A stretch of 6,605 nt of DNA from Nitrospirota bacterium (lineage in GTDB: Bacteria > Nitrospirota > Thermodesulfovibrionia > Thermodesulfovibrionales > JdFR-85), in contig WFTX01000272.1 in assembly GCA_015485235.1 (NCBI GenBank), forward strand, positions 1 to 6,605, in the 5' to 3' direction. The notes beneath the pieces are model-generated. The model was not told where the DNA came from. It ran no database searches and was given only the letters and a program-made list of their open reading frames with translations. Positions 1 to 6,382 of the stretch are shown piece after piece. Both the position numbers and the translations under genes were made by a program. How positions within the stretch are numbered: the first letter of the stretch is position 1; each line of letters begins with the position of its first letter.

Positions 1-467
1 CCTTTATCCTGGAGTTCTACAACTCTTACCTGACCTGAATTAACAATGGCTACAAAGGGCTTGAGTTTTGATTTGGGTGTATTCGTCCTCTTAAGAGTGA
101 TGCTGCACTGTTCGAACTTGACATCGTAACCATCCGCAAGACTCTGCATTCTCTCCTTTATGGATTTGGCAAGTTTCGGGGGAATCTTCTTGGAAGCAAA
201 CTTTGTACCCTTGGTATCAGTCAGCAGAAACTGGACGCATGCTGAATTGGAAACAACCCGGACGTCATAGGAAATGCCATTTGTAGTATAAAAGTTTACC
301 AGGTTATAGATATTGCGGAGCATCGCATCAACTCGTTTGGGGTTGCCGAAATCGCAATGGTAAACCGCCTTCCTCTCAGTATCGGCAGCCCTGGCTGATC
401 CCGGGCCAAGGATAAAACCGGAGAGTGCAAGCAGCACCACCCCCATCAATAAAGTTTTCCGCGCCAT
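1..467 (-). CDS. Exported DsrE/DsrF-like sulfur-relay family protein (3' end beyond window)
   Basis: The frame begins at the ATG at 467 and stays open for 155 codons to the left edge, so the C-terminus is missing. A good ribosome site, GGGAGG (473-478), lies 5 nt before the ATG. Residues 1-27 form a signal peptide (MARK, a hydrophobic core, then SARA), so the product should be periplasmic. The mature part resembles DsrE-like proteins: an opening beta strand AVYHCDFGNP (34-43), a helix RVDAMLRNIYNLVN, a strand YDVRVVSNSACVQFLL, and near the end VKFEQCSITLK (116-126) followed by VNSGQVRVVELQDKG. Cys121 occupies the place of the conserved Cys in this family; Cys38 and Cys77 are extra. In DsrE/TusD relatives such cysteines carry persulfide sulfur, but whether this exported form does so is inference. 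Family members usually end a few residues after the last motif seen, so little should be missing. It lies 72 nt downstream of the thioredoxin-like gene and is probably cotranscribed with it. Confidence 0.72.
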   Translation of the reverse strand, partial: MARKTLLMGVVLLALSGFILGPGSARAADTERKAVYHCDFGNPKRVDAMLRNIYNLVNFYTTNGISYDVRVVSNSACVQFLLTDTKGTKFASKKIPPKLAKSIKERMQSLADGYDVKFEQCSITLKRTNTPKSKLKPFVAIVNSGQVRVVELQDK

Positions 468-524
468 CGTTACCTCCCTTTGCATATCCGCCTTGTGCAG
501 ACATGACTCATTAGATTGACATCT

Positions 525-539
525 CCGGCAGACTGCCGG
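525..539. repeat. Perfect small hairpin between the thioredoxin-like and DsrE-like genes
   Basis: CCGGCA (525-530) and TGCCGG (534-539) are exact inverted copies with a 3-nt loop, directly after the stop codon of the leftward thioredoxin-like gene. No T-run follows on the minus strand, so this is not a standard intrinsic terminator. An intercistronic mRNA-stabilising or weak pausing hairpin is more likely (inference). Confidence 0.5.
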
Positions 540-953
540 TCAGTCCTTACAACCCCTTTTTATGCCCTTCACATAATGACATAATATATCTTTAAAATCT
601 TCCTTTGAGAGAAGCCCTGGAACCCTGAAAAGCTCCTTTCCACCAGGACTGAGAAAAACGATTGTGGGGACACCCTTTATGTTATATTCCCGGGCAAGCT
701 CTTCTTCTGTTTTGCCATCATCCACATGCTTCTTGCCGGTGATCTTTACCTTGATCATGCTTGTGTTTTGGGAAACAATGTTATGGATTGATGCATCCTC
801 AAGTACTTTATCCATCTTTTCACAGTACTTGCAACCATCCTCGTAGAAAAAGAGCATCTTAATATCGTTGCCGTATGCGTGGGCTGTACTGAACATCCCG
901 AACAGTAATACAATGACTACTATAGACCGGTTTCTGATCATACATAGTTTCAT
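540..953 (-). CDS. Exported thioredoxin-fold protein, SoxW-like (CKYC)
   Basis: The product is 137 aa from the ATG at 953. Residues 5-26 (MIRNRS, a hydrophobic run, then AHA) look like a signal peptide with cleavage near residue 26, placing the protein in the periplasm. The mature part is a thioredoxin_2-type fold: strand IKMLFFYEDG, redox motif CKYC (41-44), a helix, strand MIKVKI, then GVPTIVFLSPGGKELFRVPG with the cis-proline at P96. Two further cysteines sit near the C-terminus (125 and 135). Related proteins reduce disulfides or persulfides in the periplasm and often accompany sulfur-oxidation genes; the partner here is not known. The frame stays open back to a GTG at 1199, but that start has no ribosome site and would bury the signal peptide behind 82 unrecognisable residues. 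The ATG at 953 is therefore preferred, although its own site (AGG, 4-5 nt upstream) is weak. An ATG at 941 would keep the signal peptide too. Confidence 0.78.
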   Translation of the reverse strand: MKLCMIRNRSIVVIVLLFGMFSTAHAYGNDIKMLFFYEDGCKYCEKMDKVLEDASIHNIVSQNTSMIKVKITGKKHVDDGKTEEELAREYNIKGVPTIVFLSPGGKELFRVPGLLSKEDFKDILCHYVKGIKRGCKD

Positions 954-1268
954 TTGCCTATAGGATAAGCAACATTCATGCCTGCAGCACCGTGGCTTTA
1001 GAACGCCCACCTTACTGCCATCGCAAGAGTAAAAATGTTCATTTCTGAACAGTTCCTGACCGCAAGATGTCCTTTTCTGTTCAGATAGCACCTTCAGGCA
1101 GATCACAGGAGTAAAGGCATACAATGTTTTCGGGCATGCAAATTGCTTATCTGATTGTCTGGCAGGACCGCGGGCAAATGAAATGATACGATTTATCACA
1201 AAACCAAAAACGTCTCTGTGACTAGTCCTGTTTCAGCGGCAGAACACCAACCGGAAAGAAAAGGATAA
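954..1268. other. Divergent intergenic spacer
   Basis: This 315-bp stretch separates the leftward thioredoxin-like gene from the rightward DUF255 gene and must hold both promoters. I could not find a convincing -35/-10 pair for either. On the minus strand it is open in the thioredoxin frame with 8 cysteines in 82 codons, but it shows no recognisable domain and no ribosome site at its GTG. I treat it as non-coding. Its clearest content is the dyad listed separately at 1036-1085. Confidence 0.6.
1036..1085. promoter_or_regulatory. Operator-like dyad with an additional inverted half-site
   Basis: TGTTCA (1036-1041) and TGAACA (1046-1051) form a perfect 6-bp dyad around TTTC. The right arm, extended to TCTGAACAG (1044-1052), is also perfectly complementary to CTGTTCAGA (1077-1085). 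There are thus three TGTTCA-type half-sites within 50 bp in a divergent promoter region. This is the usual appearance of a binding site for a dimeric repressor or activator. No regulator gene is in the window, so the binder is unknown. The alternative is an mRNA hairpin in the 5' leader of the thioredoxin-like gene. Confidence 0.4.
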
Positions 1269-3107
1269 ATGGTTACCAGAAAGACAGAAAAACTCTTGGT
1301 GTTGACCTTACTGACTCTTTTCTGCCTGAATACCGCCATGCCGGTTTACGGATTCAGGTTTTCACCAAAAGCGAAGAAAATCGGCAAGATCAAGTGGAAT
1401 GACTGGGATGAAAATGTATTTCAGAGAGCGGAAAAAACAAAAAAACCAATACTTCTCTCTCTCAGTGCCGTCTGGTGTCACTGGTGTCATGTAATGGATG
1501 AAACGACATACTCCGATGAAAGGGTGATAACCTTTATTAACACAAACCTGATTCCTGTAAGAGTTGATGCAGATCAGAGACCGGATATCGATAACATTTA
1601 CAACCAGGGGGGATGGCCTTCAACGGTTCTGCTAACCCCTGGAGGTGAGATCATTGACGGCGGTACTTTTTTCAGCCCCGATGAGATGCTCCAATGGTTG
1701 AAATACAACCTTAACCGCTATCCTCAGAGGTGGAACCCTCGGAAGAAAGAATTGAAATCCCATGCTCCCGGCAGCAACCTCCCCATCCTCAATGGAAAAC
1801 CTGATAAAAGGGATCTTGAAGAGATAAATGCCATTCTCATTGACTCCTTTGACAAAGAGCATGGAGGCTTCGGTCAGGGACAGAAATTCCCGAACCCTGG
1901 TGCGATCGAGTTTCTCCTCACTTATTACTTCTGGAAAGAGCAGAAGTCTGCAATGAATGTAGTAATAAAGACTCTCGATGAGATGGCCGGAGGGAAAATC
2001 TTCGACAGCCGGGAAGGAGGATTCTTCAGGTACTCAACGAAGCCTGACTGGTCGGCACCGCATTATGAAAAAATGCTCTCTGTAAATGCCAGAATAATCA
2101 GAAACTATCTGCATGCCTATATGCTTTTCGGCATACCCAGATATCTCAAGGTTGCTGAAACAAGCATCTCCTATATAAGAAAATATCTCTATGACGGCAA
2201 GGAAAAGATGTTTAGAGGCTCCCAGGCAGCCGATGAACGTTACTACCGCAGTCCTGAGAGGAGCAGCCTCACCCCTCCTCCCGTTGACATGACATCATAC
2301 GCAGATTCCTCAGCAGAGATGATCTCCACTCTCACCGCAGCATACAGTGCCACAGGAAACATTGATTATCTCCGCTGGGCTGAAGAGGCCATTCAATCCC
2401 TTATGGAACGTCTCTATTCAGTTGAGGGGGGTGTTTATCACTACTGGGACGGCAGCCCCCATCTTCCGGGGCTGCTCAGAGATAATATCCTTGTAATCAA
2501 TGCCCTCATCGACATGTACAACAACACAGGAAAGGGTCACTACCTTGAAAGTGCAGAGGGTCTGCTGGCCTACGTTATCAAAAATTATTATCAAGACGGG
2601 CATTTCCGTCTCTACGCCGGCAAAAGTATCAAAAGTCCTGCCCGGGCCGGTGTGATGAACAATTTCAGGTGGATCAGAGACAATTTCACGGCATTACTCG
2701 TGCTTTCAAGACTGGAACCCGTCATACCGGAGGAGCTTACAGAGATTGTTGTCCGTACGGCTGAACATCTCCGTCCCTTTTATAAGAGTTTCGAGATTTA
2801 TTCAGGAACTTTTGGACAGGCGCTATTCCATATCCTCAATCACGATATAGAAATAAAAATAGTCATGTCTTCAACGAAAGATTCGTTGATGGTTCTGAAC
2901 ATCCTTAATTCTCAATTTCTTCCTGGAAAGACCATCAGGATATACAATCCTGTACGGGACGGTGAAACCATGAAGAAAGAGGGAATACCGGAGAAGGAAG
3001 GCGTCTATCTCTGTGCCCTTACCATCTGTGCACCACCCATCGATAACATCCCAGAGATAAAAACAAAGACGATGGAATTCCTTCAGAGTATCAGACAGAG
3101 ACATTGA
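1269..3107 (+). CDS. Exported DUF255 (YyaL/SSP411-type) thioredoxin-barrel protein
   Basis: The product is 612 aa. An AAGGA element lies a few nt before the ATG. Residues 1-29 look like a signal peptide (MVTRKTEK, a leucine-rich core, then AMPVYG). The N-terminal DUF255 thioredoxin-like domain (about 40-150) carries W-CHWC-H with cysteines 70 and 73, followed by NLIPVRVDADQRPDID and GGWPSTVLLTP, with the cis-proline at P117. The rest is an alpha-helical barrel like those of glycan epimerases/isomerases. It shows the family signatures GGFGQGQKFPNP (199-210), MAGGKIFDSREGGFFRYS and PHYEKML (264-270), then repeated helical segments (YADSSAEMISTLTAAYSATG, RDNILVINALIDMYNNTG). Most YyaL-type proteins are somewhat longer and cytoplasmic. 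This copy is exported and lacks the roughly ten residues usually present between PDID..Y and GGWP. The biochemical activity of the family is not established. The gene is divergent from the thioredoxin-like gene, which suggests a shared thiol-redox context. Confidence 0.85.
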   Translation: MVTRKTEKLLVLTLLTLFCLNTAMPVYGFRFSPKAKKIGKIKWNDWDENVFQRAEKTKKPILLSLSAVWCHWCHVMDETTYSDERVITFINTNLIPVRVDADQRPDIDNIYNQGGWPSTVLLTPGGEIIDGGTFFSPDEMLQWLKYNLNRYPQRWNPRKKELKSHAPGSNLPILNGKPDKRDLEEINAILIDSFDKEHGGFGQGQKFPNPGAIEFLLTYYFWKEQKSAMNVVIKTLDEMAGGKIFDSREGGFFRYSTKPDWSAPHYEKMLSVNARIIRNYLHAYMLFGIPRYLKVAETSISYIRKYLYDGKEKMFRGSQAADERYYRSPERSSLTPPPVDMTSYADSSAEMISTLTAAYSATGNIDYLRWAEEAIQSLMERLYSVEGGVYHYWDGSPHLPGLLRDNILVINALIDMYNNTGKGHYLESAEGLLAYVIKNYYQDGHFRLYAGKSIKSPARAGVMNNFRWIRDNFTALLVLSRLEPVIPEELTEIVVRTAEHLRPFYKSFEIYSGTFGQALFHILNHDIEIKIVMSSTKDSLMVLNILNSQFLPGKTIRIYNPVRDGETMKKEGIPEKEGVYLCALTICAPPIDNIPEIKTKTMEFLQSIRQRH

Positions 3108-3124
3108 ACCTGTACCGGCCCCAG

Positions 3125-3185
3125 ACGCCTGCCTGATCCTGCTCCCGATCAAACAACAACTTCGGAACAGGCGTAATGATCAGGC
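3125..3185. repeat. Competing inverted repeats between convergent genes
   Basis: The 72-bp gap between the DUF255 gene and rnc, running into the rnc stop, contains ACGCCTG (3125-3131) against CAGGCGT (3168-3174), GCCTGATC (3131-3138) against GATCAGGC (3178-3185), and TGATC (3134-3138) against GATCA (3147-3151). The first and third pairs can nest, whereas the second crosses the first. The position between two converging transcripts suggests a role in 3'-end formation, but no T-run follows on either strand. It is therefore not a classical intrinsic terminator. Confidence 0.45.
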
Positions 3186-3908
3186 ATCGGTTCCCTCACC
3201 TTCTGAATCCAGAAGATGCCCAATCGCCTCGGCGGCGGCGTTCATCTGGGCCTCTTTCTTGCTCCTGCCCCTGCCCCTGCCCATCATCCTGCCCTCTACA
3301 TATACCTCCACAGTAAACCTCTTGTCATGTTCCTCCCCCTCCTCAAGGACCAGCCTGTACTCCGGAAGACTGCCGAAAAGTGACTGGGTCTTTTCCTGGA
3401 GGTCTGTCTTGTAGTCATGGGATTTCCCGGTCCGGAGCATTTCCTCGACACAACCACCCAGGAGTCCGAGCACCACCTGACGGGCCTGGATGAAACCTCC
3501 GTCGAGGAATACTGCACCAAAGACCGCCTCCATCGCATCGGCCAGGATATTGTCCTTCTCTCTGCCGCCTGATGCCTCTTCCCCTCTTCCAAGCCTGACG
3601 ACCTCCCCTATCTTTATCTTCCTGGCAATATCCGAAAGCACGGTCCTTGAGACGAGATAGGCCTTCATCTTCGCCATCTCAGACTCGGCAAAGGGCGGCT
3701 CCTGCCTGAACAACGACTCAACAATCACAAGTCCCAGGACCGCATCCCCCAGGAATTCGAGCCTCTCGTTGTAGGCACACCCCTCCTCAGGGTGTTCATT
3801 GGCGTAGGAACTGTGTGTCAGGGCCTCAAGAAGAAGACTCCTGTCATGGAAGTAATAGCCAAGGGTCTGTTCAATCAGGGATATGTTTCTTGAATAGGAG
3901 GCATGCAT
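3180..3908 (-). CDS. rnc: Ribonuclease III
   Basis: This double-strand-specific endoribonuclease matures rRNA precursors and cuts structured mRNAs in the cytoplasm. From the ATG at 3908 the product is 242 aa. The catalytic domain opens with SLIEQTLGYYFHDRSLLLEALTHSSY. It then carries the signature NERLEFLGDAVL with metal-binding/catalytic residues E48, E51 and D55, and later DNILADAMEAVFGA with D124 and E127. A double-stranded-RNA-binding domain follows (about 166-234), from DYKTDLQEKTQ through RGRSKKEAQMNAAAEAI. Length and residues match functional bacterial RNase III. A start at the ATG at 3944 (254 aa) is also open, but it adds residues absent from typical homologues and lengthens the overlap with fabF from 38 to 74 nt. 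Neither start has a strong ribosome site, so translation is probably coupled to termination of fabF. fabF-rnc adjacency is common in several phyla. Confidence 0.93.
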   Translation of the reverse strand: MHASYSRNISLIEQTLGYYFHDRSLLLEALTHSSYANEHPEEGCAYNERLEFLGDAVLGLVIVESLFRQEPPFAESEMAKMKAYLVSRTVLSDIARKIKIGEVVRLGRGEEASGGREKDNILADAMEAVFGAVFLDGGFIQARQVVLGLLGGCVEEMLRTGKSHDYKTDLQEKTQSLFGSLPEYRLVLEEGEEHDKRFTVEVYVEGRMMGRGRGRSKKEAQMNAAAEAIGHLLDSEGEGTDA

Positions 3909-5130
3909 TCGTTCCACCGAAACCGAAGGAGTTGGACAGGGCATATTCCACGTTCATCTTCCTTGCCTTATGAGGGACATAATCCAGATCACACTCCGGA
4001 TCAGGGTTGTCCAGGTTTATGGTTGGGGGAACTATACCCTCATATATGCTGAGAGCGGAAAACACAGCCTCTACGCCACCGGCAGCGCCCAGCTGGTGTC
4101 CTGTCATTGACTTGGTTGAACTCACTGCCAGTTTGTAGGCATGATCCCCGAAAACCCTCTTTATAGCCTTGGTCTCCAGTTCATCGTTGAACCTGGTTGA
4201 AGTTCCGTGGGCATTGATGTAATCCACAACTTCCGGGCTTACACCTGCATCTTCAAGGGTCAGCTTCATGCACCGTGCAGGACCATCACCATCAGGTGAC
4301 GGCGCGGTTATATGGTAGGCATCCCCCGTCATCCCATAACCTGCCACCTCGGCATAGATCCTCGCACCCCTCTTTCTGGCATGTTCAAGTTCCTCAAGAA
4401 TGACTATACCTGCACCTTCTGCAATCACGAAACCGTCCCTGTCGGCATCAAAGGGACGGCTTGCCTTTTGCGGCTCATCGTTTCTCCTTGAGAGAGCCTT
4501 CATAACGGCAAAGCCTGCCACTGCAAGGGGACTCACAACCGCCTCAGTCCCTCCAGCGAACATGACATCGGCTTCTCCCCTCTGTATGACCCTGAAGGCA
4601 TCCCCGATGGAATGCGTTCCCGTGGCACAGGCGGTACAGACTGCCGAGTTCGGTCCCTTGGCACCGAACCTCATTGAAACCCTGCCGGCGGCAAGGTTGA
4701 TAATGAGCATGGGAATAAAGAATGGAGTCATCCTCCTGTACCCCTTATCAAGGAGAATCTCGTGATACTTCTCAATGGTGATCATCCCGCCGATACCAGA
4801 GCCTATTATGACCCCCACCCTCTCAGCATTATCATCTGTTATCTCAAGAGCGGAATCATCGAAAGCCATCTGGGAGGCCGCAATTGCAAGATGGATGAAC
4901 CTGTCCATCTTCCGGACCTCTTTCTCTTCGATGTAGTCCTTAGGATCGAAGTCGCTGACTTCCCCGGCAATCTTCACAGGAAAATCGGTTGTATCAAAGG
5001 CGGTAATCCTGTCTATCCCTGATCGTCCCTCAAGGAGCGCACTCCAGGACTTCCGGACACCTGTCCCAAGGGGGGTCAGGAGCCCAAGCCCCGTTATAAC
5101 TACCCTTCTCCTGTTCTCTTTACCCTTCAT
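3871..5130 (-). CDS. fabF: 3-oxoacyl-[acyl-carrier-protein] synthase II (FabF)
   Basis: This cytoplasmic condensing enzyme of type II fatty-acid synthesis joins malonyl-ACP to an acyl-ACP, extending the chain by two carbons with loss of CO2. The product is 419 aa, close to the usual 410-415. The N-terminal thiolase-fold half starts RRVVITGLGLLTPLG. The nucleophile is Cys168 in TACATG. The two histidines are H308 (NAHGT) and H345 (SMTGH), with K340 in SSTK just before. The C-terminal glycine-rich loop NSFGFGGTN (400-408) is intact, so the enzyme should be active. The Cys-His-His set distinguishes it from FabH-type Cys-His-Asn enzymes. A ribosome site, GAAGGGG (5138-5144), lies 7 nt before the ATG and abuts the U-tract of the preceding hairpin. 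The gene ends inside the start of rnc and follows acpP by 82 nt. Confidence 0.96.
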   Translation of the reverse strand: MKGKENRRRVVITGLGLLTPLGTGVRKSWSALLEGRSGIDRITAFDTTDFPVKIAGEVSDFDPKDYIEEKEVRKMDRFIHLAIAASQMAFDDSALEITDDNAERVGVIIGSGIGGMITIEKYHEILLDKGYRRMTPFFIPMLIINLAAGRVSMRFGAKGPNSAVCTACATGTHSIGDAFRVIQRGEADVMFAGGTEAVVSPLAVAGFAVMKALSRRNDEPQKASRPFDADRDGFVIAEGAGIVILEELEHARKRGARIYAEVAGYGMTGDAYHITAPSPDGDGPARCMKLTLEDAGVSPEVVDYINAHGTSTRFNDELETKAIKRVFGDHAYKLAVSSTKSMTGHQLGAAGGVEAVFSALSIYEGIVPPTINLDNPDPECDLDYVPHKARKMNVEYALSNSFGFGGTNACLLFKKHIPD

Positions 5131-5144
5131 GGGGGAACCCCTTC

Positions 5145-5189
5145 AAAAAAGAGGGATTATGCTGTTTAATCAGCATATTACCCTCTTTT
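5145..5189 (-). terminator. Rho-independent terminator/attenuator between acpP and fabF
   Basis: Read on the minus strand, AAAAGAGGG (5189-5181) pairs with CCCTCTTTT (5155-5147), and ATGCTG pairs with CAGCAT (5176-5171 with 5164-5159). The two stems are separated by a small internal loop, and the apical loop is 6 nt. A run of six T follows directly (5150-5145, partly in the stem). It starts 23 nt after the acpP stop and ends next to the fabF ribosome site. This is expected to stop part of the transcripts, so that acpP mRNA exceeds fabF-rnc mRNA. The stem also has Ts on the plus-strand side, so it could work in both directions. Confidence 0.82.
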
Positions 5190-5212
5190 CATAAAGTTTT
5201 ACATTAAATTTT

Positions 5213-5446
5213 TTAATTGCCAGATTTCTTCTTAATGTAATCTATGGCATCCTGGACTTTGGCGATCTTCTCTGCATCCTCATCAGGTATTTCGACCCCG
5301 AAAGTCTCTTCAAAGGCCATGACAAGTTCAACAGTATCAAGTGAATCCGCACCAAGGTCCTCAACGAATGATGCCTCTGGAACCACCTTTGATGGATCCA
5401 CGCCAAGCTGCTTTGAGATCAGTTCTTTTACTTTTTCTTCTACCAT
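5213..5446 (-). CDS. acpP: Acyl carrier protein
   Basis: This small acidic cytoplasmic protein carries growing acyl chains on a 4'-phosphopantetheine arm and delivers them to FabF, FabG and the other fatty-acid synthesis enzymes. The product is 77 aa, the normal length. The attachment site is Ser35 in GADSLDTVELVMAFEE, followed by the conserved FGVEIPDEDAEKI helix region. The four-helix pattern is complete. An in-frame ATG five codons further upstream (5461) is rejected as the start. It is fused to the ribosome site itself (GGAGGT, 5454-5459), which is correctly spaced 7 nt before the ATG at 5446, and MVEEKVKELI matches typical ACP N-termini. The gene lies between fabG (155 nt upstream) and fabF, and is followed by a strong hairpin terminator. 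Confidence 0.97.
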   Translation of the reverse strand: MVEEKVKELISKQLGVDPSKVVPEASFVEDLGADSLDTVELVMAFEETFGVEIPDEDAEKIAKVQDAIDYIKKKSGN

Positions 5447-5453
5447 TCCAGAT

Positions 5454-5459
5454 ACCTCC
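5454..5459 (-). promoter_or_regulatory. acpP ribosome binding site that fixes the start
   Basis: GGAGGT lies 7 nt before the ATG at 5446. It overlaps the upstream in-frame ATG (ATGGAGGT), which makes that codon an unlikely start. It is the strongest Shine-Dalgarno in the cluster, as expected for the abundant ACP. Confidence 0.8.
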
Positions 5460-5492
5460 ATTGTCCTCTAATATCAGAACCGCCATATAATT

Positions 5493-5523
5493 CCGGTTCG
5501 TTCTCTTACCGGTGCAAAGCACC
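5493..5523. other. Overlapping small hairpins in the fabG-acpP spacer
   Basis: The 155-nt spacer between fabG and acpP contains GGTGC (5511-5515) and GCACC (5519-5523) around a 3-nt loop. It also contains CCGGT (5493-5497) against ACCGG (5508-5512). The two pairings share bases 5511-5512, so they compete. No T-run follows. The spacer is long for an operon and may hold an extra acpP promoter, but I see no convincing -35/-10 pair. Confidence 0.3.
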
Positions 5524-5601
5524 TTGAAATCAATATCACAGATCCGGCGGCTTAATGTATCCGGCAGGGATCAGGTAACCAGTCCTCTCCCTTCCATGAG
5601 C

Positions 5602-6336
5602 CTACATGAACATTCCGCCGTTTACGTGAATCACATGTCCCGTTATGTAACCGCTTGCCTCAGATGCGAGAAAGATCACTGCATTGGCAACATCATCCAC
5701 TGAGCCGAACCTCCCCAGGGGAATACTGCCGAGCATCTGTTCTTTTACATCCTCCGGAAGAGCGTCGGTCATGGCAGTCTGGATGAAACCGGGGGCAACG
5801 GCATTGGATGTAATCCCCCTTGATGCATACTCCCTCGCAACAGTTTTGGTCAGCCCTACAATCCCGGCCTTGGATGCGGAGTAGTTGGCCTGGCCGGGAT
5901 TACCCATAAAGGCGACTACCGAGGCTATGTTCACTATCCTCCCGTACCTCTTTTTCGCCATTATCTTTACGGCCTCTTTTGAACAGAGAAATACGCTTTT
6001 GAGGTTTATATTGATCACGCTGTCCCAGTCTTCCTCTTTCATCCTCAGAACAAGGGCATCCCTGGTTATACCCGCATTGTTGACAAGGATATCTACACCG
6101 CCGAACTCTTCCTTCACCCTCCCAAAGAGTTCTTTTACACTCTCTTCCTGAGAGACATCAACCACAACCGGGATTGAACGGATTCCGAGGCTCTCCACTT
6201 CCTTTGAAACCGCCTCGGCATCAGCAGCATTAAGATCTGCTACTGCAATTTTTGCGCCCCTTGAGGCCATCGCAAGCGCTATGGCCCTTCCGATGCCCCT
6301 TCCTCCGCCTGTAACTATCGCAACTCGGTCCTTCAT
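5602..6336 (-). CDS. fabG: 3-oxoacyl-[acyl-carrier-protein] reductase (FabG)
   Basis: This NADPH-dependent short-chain dehydrogenase/reductase reduces 3-ketoacyl-ACP to 3-hydroxyacyl-ACP in the fatty-acid elongation cycle. The product is 244 aa, the same size class as E. coli FabG. The Rossmann cofactor motif TGGGRGIG is at 9-16, and NNAG (86-89) is present. The catalytic set is N111 (INLKS), S139 (NIASV), Y152 and K156 (YSASK). The C-terminus GYITGHVIHVNGGMFM is typical of FabG. A ribosome site, AGGAG (6343-6347), lies 6 nt before the ATG. Being next to acpP and fabF separates it from the many other SDR reductases with similar motifs. It appears to be the first gene of the leftward cluster in view. 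Confidence 0.96.
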   Translation of the reverse strand: MKDRVAIVTGGGRGIGRAIALAMASRGAKIAVADLNAADAEAVSKEVESLGIRSIPVVVDVSQEESVKELFGRVKEEFGGVDILVNNAGITRDALVLRMKEEDWDSVININLKSVFLCSKEAVKIMAKKRYGRIVNIASVVAFMGNPGQANYSASKAGIVGLTKTVAREYASRGITSNAVAPGFIQTAMTDALPEDVKEQMLGSIPLGRFGSVDDVANAVIFLASEASGYITGHVIHVNGGMFM

Positions 6337-6382
6337 TGTCTGCTCCTGTCTGCTGAATCCCCAAAAACTTGATTTACGGGTT

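Noticed and set aside
954..1199. Use of the GTG at 1199 as start of the thioredoxin-like gene (219 aa)
   Set aside because: There is no ribosome site, the signal peptide would be internal, and the extra 82 residues match no domain I know.
2871..3152. 93-codon minus-strand frame across the end of the DUF255 gene
   Set aside because: Antisense to a well-supported gene and running into the convergent spacer; no motif seen.
3296..3592. 98-codon minus-strand frame inside rnc
   Set aside because: It is an out-of-frame shadow of RNase III, with no known motif and no ribosome site considered convincing.
4400..5022. Plus-strand open frames antisense to fabF
   Set aside because: They lie opposite a strongly conserved gene and carry no recognisable domain, so they are shadows of its codon pattern.
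5447..5461. Use of the ATG at 5461 as start of acpP (82 aa)
   Set aside because: That ATG overlaps the GGAGGT ribosome site of the ATG at 5446, and the five added residues are not found in typical ACPs.
5684..6151. Plus-strand open frames antisense to fabG
   Set aside because: Shadows of the fabG reading frame; low-complexity, Ser/Thr-rich translations with no family resemblance.
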